Shown in pieces: positions 21,603-30,630 of a stretch of DNA of 48,926 bases (position 1 is its first letter; every line of letters starts with the position of its first letter). The stretch lies in assembly GCA_016800925.1 (NCBI GenBank), contig JABCPU010000480.1:1-48926 (forward strand), in the 5' to 3' direction. A program made the position numbers and the translations under genes. Below the pieces are notes generated by a model that saw only the letters and a program-made list of their open reading frames with translations, was not told the origin of the DNA and did not search any database. The DNA is from Suillus spraguei. Lineage: Eukaryota; Basidiomycota; Agaricomycetes; Boletales; Suillaceae.

Positions 21603-22541
21603 TCAAACACGGCTCTGGACAGAGGAATCCGGTGGAAGTACTTGTTTCTCAGAGATATGGCTATTGTCTCTAATCCTATGTACTTGTTCCTGGTAACCTC
21701 CGTACGCATCGCGTGCGTCTCGAAGTAATGACTCCAAGAGGGCCCTTTCATGATCTTTGAACCCTCGCAGATCCTCAGAGTTAAGGGCGAACGACTTTTC
21801 TTTCTTGTTATTTTCCAGTTGTTCTGCCACTGTCTCGCCATACATCCCATACCCTTGTGTCGTTCGAGATAAAACGCTGTAAGACTTTCTTTGGTTTGAA
21901 GTCAACAGAAAGCTTGTGGGTGCCGTCACCGAGGACGAGGCATGCAAAGACTGCCTGAGCAGCTCTGCTCTTGAGCCCAAATTTTGTTAGTCGTGGATTG
22001 TCAAGTGCTTTCCATAGGATATCGAGTTGTATTTTCTCCGGCTCCAACGACGACAGAAATGAATTATATGTCCATGAGGCTGCGACCGATGACATGAACA
22101 TGATCTGCCCGAACGTCGATGCCTGAGGAATGAAAAGGAGCTGGAGAAGAAACTGCGCGAGGAGGAGAAGCGAGCAGAGTCCAATTCGTCTGTACTCTGG
22201 GCCACCACCCATCCTCAGGACAAATTTACCCTTCGTTATTGGATTGACATCTTTCTCTGCACCTCTGACAATGACCACGTTGTTTCTCATCAAAAGTAAC
22301 CCGTCTGCGGGCGGCGTGCCTGGAGCGGGTTCCTTCACGCCAGCAAGAAAATCGAGCTGAGCAGAGCCGATGACAAAGCAAGATGTCCCCCCTGAAACAA
22401 CATGAGGGCGAAGGCTAGCCAATCTCTCGAAGCTGCGCAAAGTGCGCACACCACAAGATTGATGGTAATGGGGATAGCGACCAAGAGAGCTGTTGGAATA
22501 TTTAGTGACGAGCTCGACTCGGAAGGAGCCGAAACGGTGGC
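21603..22541 (-). pseudogene. Membrane-protein family copy 4 (P4), 5'-truncated
   Basis: Begins at about 22535 with Ser-rich sequence and the first hydrophobic segment (LLVAIPITINLVVCALCAA), then needs a frame change near 22395 to reach GGTSCFVIGSAQLDF, PPADGLLLMRNNVVIVRGAE, NPITKGKFVLRM and the second hydrophobic pair (IGLCSLLLLAQFLLQLLFIP). A second frame change near 21843 connects NDTRVWDVWR to the conserved end LLESLLRDARDAYGGY. This is the least mutated copy over its retained length, and I see no in-frame stop apart from the two shifts. The shift near 22395 could be a spliced intron (TTTCAG is present). It lies head-to-tail with P3, so a tandem duplication is likely. Confidence 0.68.
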
Positions 22542-22838
22542 TTAAACCTTAAATCGTCGGTGGATAAATACAGTAGCTAGTTTTTGTGTACGCTACGTGT
22601 TTATTAACGGGTTCCCTGTACAATCGAGTTAGATCGTACTTCGACGATGTGTCTGAGACTTGCGGATAACTCAATACAAACGCGTCTCACAACCCGGCAG
22701 AGCTCCCTGTGGTCATATCTAGGGGCTATCAGTGATAAATATCACTGGCAGAAGGCAGAAGTCTCAGGCTCGACAGATCCGGACTTAATTCTCGCATCAC
22801 ACACTTCTTTCGCTTCTATTACCTCACCTTCCCATTAT
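22542..22838. other. Spacer between P4 and the two-gene transposon
   Basis: No gene supported. One 69-codon plus-strand ORF (22647-22856) runs into the transposon end and is not called. Confidence 0.4.
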
Positions 22839-22878
22839 AGGGATGCTCAATTCTAAAATGTCGAGTTCAGTTCGTTTA

Positions 22879-23412
22879 ATTTGACGTTATATATGCAGTA
22901 AACAGTTTCATTTCGGCTCCATAAATTAGTTCCGAGGCCGGCAAAAGGCCAGACAGAGACCTGTCTCCCGGTCAAACATACTGGTTAACATGCTCAGAGT
23001 CGGCAATGAACTGCCATGCTGACAGCGACAGACAACACCTTCCCTGCCGGTTCCAGAACCAAGTCCAGCATCAACAACACAATACACCATACAGTCACAT
23101 ATCAGAAAGTAATGTGAGGGAGTCAGACCACCTGTAGTAACACACTCGAATCAGCAACAGCAGCACAGAGAGAACTATGGGAATACTTACTGGTATGATG
23201 CTAATCAGTAGGACAAGTTTAATTTGATACTGGGGTGAATGTGCATACAGGTCTTGGCTCAGTACTATTGTGCCTAGCTATGCCAGTGTGCTGTTCAGAA
23301 CAGCATTCAATGTGAGTAGATAGCAATGGCCGGCCTCTGGCTCTGGGAATACCATAACAACTGGCAGCAAGCATCGGTAATCAGTGTTGTTACTACATAA
23401 ATAATGTCAAAT
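22879..23412. mobile_element. MITE, 534 bp, TA target duplication, inside the left TIR
   Basis: The ends are inverted: ATTTGACGTTATATATGCAG at the left and the complement of ATTTGACATTATTTATGTAG at the right, with 3 mismatches in about 24. TA lies immediately outside both ends (22877-22878, 23413-23414). Excising the MITE and one TA restores the TIR of the host element exactly. No coding capacity. TA duplication and TIR length suit a Tc1/mariner-mobilised MITE. Confidence 0.88.
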
Positions 23413-23548
23413 TACAGCAGTTTTCAACAATAATGAGATTGGTCGATTTTTTTGGGAGCAGCTAAATTTGGAAAAGTGCCTGTTTGAGAAATTGAGATAG
23501 TGTCTGTATCACCGCTATCACAAACTTACCACTAGTACTGTTACTACT

Positions 23549-25416
23549 ATGATGTCTTATGCACGAGGCATATCAGAAACACCTTCTGAAGGCTCAGATC
23601 TTGTTATGATGGAGTCCAATGATAAGCATGATGAGCTCCCCTCTGACAGTCTTCAAACTGCTCCCAAGCATGGTAAGCTCTTGACAATATTGGTAGCACT
23701 AGGACTACTAGTATCATGCTGATGTGATTTGAGTTCCTGGCACTGTACAGAAGTACAAATTTATCAACAAGTTTGCACCTGATGACCCGGAGGACCCCCA
23801 GGCCATTATCAAGAGTCCACGACCAACACAGACTGTCAAAATGCCCCAGCACCGAGGTCGTAAGCAAAAGATTTCAGCCCTTTCACCTCTTAGTAAAGAC
23901 TCAGACTCAAATGGCAGCCAGGCACAAGTTTCAAATGGTAAATTTAAGGGTATGAAGGCAAAGAAAGTCAAGACCAGTCGCGGAACACAGAACAAATTGG
24001 CTGTCTTCGAATCCGATGATGAAAATCAGCCACAGTCCTTGTCTGTACGAGCCTATCTCCACCTTGAAACCACCTCCCAGCAACCAGGTCGTGGAAAAAA
24101 ATCAGCAATGGTCACAGTTATGAAGAGCATTCAATGTAATCCTTTTATCTTCATGGTCGAGAGCACATTCAAGGCCTTTGTTCAAGGCATTGCAAATGCT
24201 GCGAAGACTACAACAACAAACCTCACACTCTCATGCCTACGCTGGAAGTTCAAAACACCTGCCAGTCTACCTATGAAACTGCTAACTGATGAGGTTGGCT
24301 TTCAAGCAATGCTCGACGCAGTGCAGGAACGCACAAAGGGCCACACAATTTTCCTTTACCTTCTGAAGCCCATTGACCTTGAAGGGGTATGTTATATCTT
24401 TCCTTGAAATGTATACTTATTGTGTCAAAAAGCCACCAGAGATGTCCAGCCGTCGTAATACCATGTACTATGAGGATGATGAAGATTCAAGTATCCCACC
24501 AGAACAGAAAACCATGTCTCACAAAGCTCAGATTGTGAGAGTGACTGATTATATGCACATCAACACTAACCAATTGCCTGCACATTTTAGAATGCTCTGC
24601 GCCAAGAAAGTACAAAGGAAGTCATGGAGTTAGAGCATCAATACCCCATTGGAAGCCATCCTTTGTTCCCAGACAAGCGCATATATGCAAAAAATGGTTT
24701 GTTTTGGGAGCTGACTTCTCTTCACCTTGATGTATGGGGTGCTGCAATTGTATGACATTATCATTTACATCTTACATCTTTGTTCTGACGTCAATCAGCA
24801 TCAATCAACACAATCCAACCCTCGTGCATATGATATGCCTCCAATGTCAAACCACTTCACAAAGGACAAGACTATCAAACCTGTTCGCCCACCACCTAAT
24901 TCTTCAATGGCAGTATCTGCAGCCTATGGTGCCTATGTCAAAGGCAAAGACTACACTTGTGATGGGACTCCGAATCATGGTGATACTCAAACAGCTCTCA
25001 GCAACCACTCCAATCATGATTCCAGACGTTCTGCTGCCCCCATGGATTCTCAAAATGGCATTTCACCAAGGTCTAGGCCTGACCCTTTGTTCTTTGCGCA
25101 CCACCCAGGCCTGCCGCATCCACACCCACCACATCCCTCGTACTATCATCCACCATACTATCCTTATCAATACTCATACTATCCTCCTCCTCCAAACGCT
25201 GTACATCCACCTGCAGCACCAGCACTGCCACCAGTTACAGCCCCGGTCACCAATGACTCATATCCATCACCAGGCATTAGCACAAAGCACTCTGTCACAT
25301 TGGAGGCTTTTTGTGCTAAATTCCTTATATCTGGCTCTGATTCAGAAAAGCTTTCCAAGCTTGGGTACAATCCTGGCAACCACATTGTTGAAAGCCTAAC
25401 AACAGATGATTGGTAG
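23549..25416 (+). CDS. Pro/Tyr-rich protein with truncated SAM-like tail, transposon cargo
   Basis: Five exons: 23549-23672, 23734-24386, 24433-24534, 24591-24749 and 24799-25416. All introns are GT-AG, 46-61 bp, and every junction keeps frame; the product is 551 residues. The N-terminal third is basic with phospho-site-like Ser/Asp stretches (FESDDENQPQ), the middle has a conserved-looking globular region (24100-24750), and the C-terminal part is His/Pro/Tyr-rich (HPPHPSYYHPPYYPYQYSYY). The last ~40 residues (TLEAFCAKFLISGSDSEKL, LGY.PG.HIVESL, DDW) resemble the start of a SAM-like helical domain. TAG at 25414 cuts it; the same frame continues SVGFTILSWCTFL to about 25510, so an AAG-to-TAG change is likely. 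The gene lies wholly between transposon TIRs. Function unknown. Confidence 0.72.
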
Positions 25417-25666
25417 TCTGTCGGATTCACTATCCTTAGCTGGTGTACGTTCCTTTCCTACCACCACAAATTTTGTGATGCCATTATTGCAGGTACATGG
25501 ATCTCACCTTAGACATCACTGGTACCTATCACGACCACTATTTTGTGCCTTTCTTACTCGTCAATCATTGCTATGATTTGCTGTTTGCTGGACCCATCCT
25601 TTCTCAAAATTGTTCAAACATGTTTGTACCATTAGTTGCAGCAGTATCAATACTATGAAGTCACTA

Positions 25667-26812
25667 CTAATCAACAATACAACCAGCATGACGGAACCAA
25701 CCATCCTTTAGACATCTCCAGGGTGATACATGCACACGCCTCAATGAGTACACCAATTGGGTCATCATCATCATGAAGATGGTGAGCATGTTGTCAGAGA
25801 TATGCTTTAACTAGGCAATTATTAGCTTCAATGTCTGAGATACGTGTGAATGACATACGTGCACTGAAAGATTCTTCTATTGGATTCAAATCAGGAGAGT
25901 ATGGTGGAAGGTATAGGAGGAGACAACCTTTGAGAACATAATCATGTTTCGGTAAGCTAGTATTCACGATGTTGCAAGATAACTCACCTGCGTCATGGAC
26001 GAGATCATAGAGCTCTTCATTGTGGTGTATGCGGCAGTTATCGAGCACAAGTACAGATCTCTCTGTGGGGAAGGGATTCATATATGGAAGCTAGTAGCAT
26101 AAATGAAAGATGAAAGACAAGTAGAAAAGCAAGAAAGAACACGCACCACTTTTGTTGCAATAAACTCATAAAGGCTTTCACTATCAAACGAGCCCTCAAC
26201 AGCATGAGCTGCCATGTAGCCTTCTGTTGTAATTGCTGCAACGAGTGAATAGCGATCTCCACGGACAAAGACATCTTTCAATGCTGCACGTCGACCTGCC
26301 ATTGCTCTTCCATACTGACGAGCCCACATTATTTCATTCTTGCTGACTTCATCTACAAAAACAAATTCTGAGCCATTACCAGTGAAGTTCATTCACATTG
26401 ACTCCTTCCATTCATGACGGCGTTCCTCGTCCCTCTCTACAGCGAGTTTATGTAGTAATTTCCGTGTGAGTCCTGCTTCCTTGAGGTTGCAACAAAGTGT
26501 AGAGACGGAAATACTGATGTCGTGTGTCAAAGCAAGCCACGTCACAACTTCATCAAGGTAGAGGTCGGACTCTTCAGCAAACAAGGCCTCACAGGCTGTC
26601 ATGAGAGCACAGGTGAGGATACGAAGCTGCTGACCACGTATTGGTGAAGGGGGACGGTTGACAGTGCCATACTCGGCAAAAATAGCTTCCCAGCGGTAAA
26701 TGCTAGCGCGGGAGACTCCCAAAGCGTTGTGAATATTGTCAATGTCCCAGCCTGCATTCCAGAGCTTTAGCGCACATTCTTTGAGATCCGAACTGATTTT
26801 ACGATTGCCCAT
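25667..26812 (-). pseudogene. DD34E (Tc1/IS630-type) transposase, three introns, two lesions
   Basis: From the 5' end: an HTH domain (ISSDLKECALKLWNAGWDID, then LGVSRASIYRWEAIF), the linker NRPPSPIRG, a second helical domain, FVDE (first Asp), GDRYSLVAAITTEGYMA, SVLVLDNCRIHHNE (second Asp), LYLPPYSPDLNPIEESF (Glu). Introns on plus coordinates are 26091-26146, 25928-25987 and 25811-25858, all GT-AG on the minus strand. With these removed the spacing between the second Asp and the Glu is 34 residues. Lesions: in-frame TGA near 26393, TGA at about 25790 and a 4-bp tandem duplication AACCAACC (25695-25702) just before the conserved end (FRHAGCIV). An upstream in-frame Met at 26851 exists, but 26812 (MGNRKIS) fits the family start better. 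Confidence 0.8.
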
Positions 26813-26968
26813 GATGTTATTACAGGGAAGTTGGGAACGGTGCAAGAACAAGGTATATTTCCTAATCCGATTTAGAATTCCGTGCCTCCGAAAAAAACAA
26901 CCAATCTCATTATTCTTGGTAACAGCTGTAAACGAACTGAACTCGACATTTTATAATTGAGCATCCCT

Positions 26969-27501
26969 TATCTGCGACGAATAGGATCGCATCTCTCGCT
27001 TCCCACTGCTCGGCAGCGCTAATTATGGCGACTGCCAATGGCAACCAAGCTGCCGACGACCGGTAAGACCACGCCATCATTCCCGATAAGTGTCAAGTTC
27101 GTACCTCAACCCCTGATATTCCACGAGCAAGGAGGATAAATGTCATGGATAAAAATAGGGTACAGTGCGCAGCACGGATCATAAGGGACTTGTTACAGTA
27201 TATATATGCAAGCCAGAGCCTGAGGCCAATAGATACACTCACATTCAGAAATTTATTGCCCATCGCTCCCCAAGTTCATCACTGCTAACCAGAACCTCTC
27301 GGTGACACAAATATCATCTATTTTTCCAGCAGGGATGGACTGATGTTTGGTTTGACCAGGGGGCCCATCTTCGAATCGCTACTGCCGCCAGTCATATAAC
27401 GCACTGACGCTGGGAGACCTCACCTTTGCACGTTTTAATACATCCAAAGAATACCTTGCCCGTACTCGACTCTTCGCAGTTTCGCTCACGGAGACGCGGC
27501 T
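26969..27501 (+). promoter_or_regulatory. Upstream region of the WD40 gene
   Basis: Contains TATATATA at about 27199, 300 bp before the WD40 start, and a short frame at 27025 (MATANGNQAADDR) followed directly by GTAAGA. This could be a tiny upstream exon or uORF; neither is demonstrated. No other gene seen. Confidence 0.3.
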
Positions 27502-29401
27502 ATGGCATTAGCATCGACGAAGGCAGCCACGACGCAATTGATTCTGAAACCGGTAACGACTTTGAAGGGTCATGAAGACGACATTAATTCCATGTCGTAC
27601 TTTCCGGACGGCCAGCGAATGATCAGCGGATCAGACGATAAGACCACCCGGCAATGGGATCTGAAGACGGGTAAAGAGATTGAAGATGCGCGGGTTGATT
27701 TCGGGGACTGGGTACGGGCAGTGGGGGTATCAAGGGATGGTCGATGGATTGTCAGGGGTGGTGGATATTACGATCGCGCGGAGCTGAAAGTCTGTGAGGC
27801 TGAGACAGGGATGGTGAAAACATTCAAAGGTCACGCAGGGAGGATCAATTGCATTGATATTTCATCAGATAGCGCGCTATTGGCGACTGGATCACACGAT
27901 CAAACAACGCGGATATGGAATTTGGCGACTGGCAAACTCGTGGCTGGTCCATTCAAGAGCAATGGTTACGTGGGCGCGGTTCGATTCTCCAAAGACTCGA
28001 AGAAGCTTGCAGTCAAATTAGATTGGGGAAAATGCCTCGAAGTCTGGGATATCCAATCACAGAAATTGGATGTCAGGGTAGGGAAACCCGATCAAGTAGG
28101 AGCCCTAATTGCGCCGGTTTTCTGGACAAACAAGAACAAATCCATCATAGCCGCATTCGGATTCGGTTCAGACGAAGCCAAGACAATCTACGAGTTTAAC
28201 GCGTCGACCCTAGAGACTGTTGGCACTCCCTTTGAAGGGCACACCAAGGTTGTTCGTGGTCTAGCACTTTCATTTGATGGTACTCTCCTTGCCAGTAATT
28301 CTGCTGATGCCACCATCAAGCTCTGGGCTTTCCACTCCCGCCAACTCCTCGCCTCATTTGATATTCGGACTAACTTTCCCCTTTCCCTCTCGCCCGATTC
28401 ACGTCAACTGATTTACACGACATACGACTACAATAACTACACCAATCAGAACGATCACAAGATCTGCATCTGTGATATTCCACCCGACATCCTTACTCAG
28501 GCCCGTGTATGCATTCCCTGTACACATCTGTTGTTCATGTCCTAACATTCCCCTTATAGGATGTTACACGCAAAAAGTCGCCCCACAGGGATCTACTGAA
28601 TGTGCGCATCTCATTCTTCAGTCATTATAACACTTACTCATCGCTGTCATTGCAGTCTGATCCAACTCGTCGTCGTCCCGCTGGGCACCGCAAACTACCG
28701 ATATTCGCTACACCTATAGCGCCGAGACCTCCGCCTGCAGGAGACCCACCACAATCCACTTTCCTTCGTCTCAGCAAGTTCCTTCGCTTCTCTTCTCGCG
28801 CGAACGCAGTTAGCCCTGTCAGGAACAACCAGCCTCGTGATCCCCTAGACGTGAGTATCTTTCTCTTGTTTCTTTTGCAGTTCACTCAACATTCGTACCG
28901 CAGTTCCCTGCTACATTGCCCTTACCTTCCAATCGCCCTCCTGCGGAATCCTCTCCATCGACTTCCTTACCCCATGGTGACCCCATCCAGTCGTCGTCGT
29001 CAGACAAGGGAAAGCAAAAGGCGCGTGAACCGAAACGAAAATCTGTCAAAGTTGTCGACGTTCCTCTCGGACAAGCTACTTACGTTTGTTTTCTACGATT
29101 CTGTTAGGTTTGTCAGTTCTGATCCTGTCATTTTTCTAGGGCGATGTTGTTGGTGTAGACGACGGAGTGCGACCATACGTTCTCTTTTTTTGCCTGAGCT
29201 GGTTCCAGAAAAAGAAGAAGAAGCCGGTACGACGACCAGTTTATGATGACGATCCTGAGTCAGACGAGGAAGAAAATGTTGTTCAGCCAGTCGTTGTGTT
29301 TCCTGGGTACCCTAATCCTACTCGTTCATAAATTTAATTCACTCATGTGGTCTTCTAGGGTGCAGCACGAAGAAATTGAATTGAGGCCAGTGGCTAATTA
29401 G
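27502..29401 (+). CDS. WD40-repeat protein with Pro/Arg-rich C-terminal tail, six exons
   Basis: Exons: 27502-28506, 28560-28601, 28656-28850, 28904-29083, 29140-29306 and 29359-29401, all introns GT-AG, 49-56 bp, closing at TAG; 543 residues. Exon 1 encodes the beta-propeller blades, seen as GH...D/N...W repeats: LKGHEDDINSMSYFPDG with KTTRQWDLKTG, FKGHAGRINCIDIS with QTTRIWNLATG, and FEGHTKVVRGLALSFDG with ATIKLWAF, plus degenerate blades between. The later exons form a disordered Pro/Ser/Arg tail (PRPPPAGDPPQSTFLRLSKF, then KGKQKAREPKRKS and an acidic DDDPESDEEE). I associate this architecture with an expanded Boletales WD40 family; no enzymatic role is implied. No lesions found, so this is probably a live host gene. 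It starts 533 bp beyond the right TIR of the neighbouring transposon. Confidence 0.85.
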
Positions 29402-30630
29402 TCGCAGCCAGAGGCAGGACCATCTCGTCTTGCGGCAATTAACCACTCAGAGGCTGAGTCTTCATAAACGACTCAATGGTTGAGGCTCCATCTGTTGAGT
29501 CTCGCATATTACTTGTAACTTTATGATTGGTCACTCGCCTTTCTCTGCATGCGGATTTGTTTGAGAAGAGTATAAATTCCCGAATCCTCACTACGTTGAC
29601 AAACAAGTAGGTGATACAGTTTAGATAGTCTAAATAGAAAAAGAAGCATTCAAATATCTACGCCTGTCATCAGACTCTCATCATCATTGAAACAAAACCG
29701 GGCTGCTTCCAGTGACAGATGAGGTCTGTACTAGTACTTCTCGCGTCATACTTGATGGGAACTATGCTGTGAGTTGCTCAAAGCCACACAAGAAGGCGTG
29801 TCAATCAGGTAGACTTACAGTCTAGAATATCAATATCTCGTATGTCAGGACATGAAGAGAAAAGTACTCCTTGAGCAGTCGAGGATGGCCACCATGAATG
29901 ACCGGGAACGCGGAATTAATTTAGATGTAGAAGATGATGGGATATTGATTTTGATGGGAAACCATGCTGATGACCTAGAGACATCGCTCGTTGCTGGAAC
30001 TAGAGGGTGCATGTCAAGGTTCGAAGCAAGGATAGTTGTGCCTACCATCTGTTGCTGGTTCAATGGTGGAGGGAAGGGGACTACATCCAAAAGATCGATG
30101 CACCAGTATTGGCGGAAAGTGCGAGGTGTCGAAGCTTAAAATTCGACTTCCAAAAGCTGGAGGCTCTATTCAGTAATATCGAAGTGAAGCTCCAGAGTTC
30201 GATAGCGACAGCCCAAACCGTCGATACCATAAAATGGTGGTTGTCTGCTTCGAGCTGTAGGAAGACATGTCAACGCTAGCGTTATCAGCATTTCGGCGGG
30301 CAGGGCCAGCGGTTCATCTATGCTCCATGGTGTGTGTGAATCACAATCAAATACATCATGGGGCACATACGAACCGCTAGCGTTGACATGTCTGATAGCA
30401 GTGCTATTGATAATCATAGTTACCAAGCCAACCATGCTTCATAGTCACTTTTGTAAGAAGCTAACACACGGAACACGCTAAGGAGAATTATATAGTAAGA
30501 GACGACGAGACGACGAGAGACCAACGAACATACCTCAGTGTTGGAAGACAACAACTGAGGCATGATGAAACGAAACGGAGCGTATTATGTACAAGCAATG
30601 ACCTTCGGGCGTTGGGATTTGTTGGCACTA
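29402..30630. other. Unassigned region after the WD40 gene
   Basis: Includes a 95-codon plus ORF (29852-30139) and an 89-codon minus ORF (30166-30435), neither recognised. A TATA-like AGTATAAATT occurs near 29570. The region also holds the separated inverted repeat listed at 30265-30391 and probably the 3' non-coding end of the Helitron. Confidence 0.35.
30265..30391. repeat. Perfect 17-bp inverted repeat, 93-bp spacer
   Basis: ACATGTCAACGCTAGCG at 30265-30281 is exactly complementary to CGCTAGCGTTGACATGT at 30375-30391. The arm ends in the self-palindrome CGCTAGCG. It lies about 240 bp beyond the Helitron helicase stop on the minus strand. A structural role in the element's 3' end is possible but not shown. 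Confidence 0.85.

Larger units (their letters stand above)
22839..26968. mobile_element. Tc1/mariner-superfamily element with two convergent genes
   Basis: The left end starts AGGGATGCTCAATT and the right end closes AATTGAGCATCCCT. After removing a nested MITE from the left arm, the inverted repeats align over about 95 bp at roughly 85-90% identity (22839-22878 plus 23415-23463, against about 26874-26968). Between them lie a plus-strand gene (23549-25416) starting about 85 bp inside the left TIR, and a minus-strand DD34E transposase (25667-26812) starting about 60 bp inside the right TIR. The stops are 250 bp apart. Flanks fit a TA-type target (ATTA-TA and TTA-TC) but the duplication is not clean. 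Length without the MITE is about 3.6 kb. Confidence 0.82.

Noticed and set aside
24734..25399. 221-codon plus ORF overlapping exon 5 of the cargo gene
   Set aside because: Alternative frame of the Pro/Tyr-rich exon; the chosen frame joins all five exons without shifts and includes the SAM-like motif.
28602..29246. 214-codon ORF after the WD40 frame as a separate gene
   Set aside because: It reads through introns; the GT-AG model links these exons to the WD40 gene in a consistent frame.
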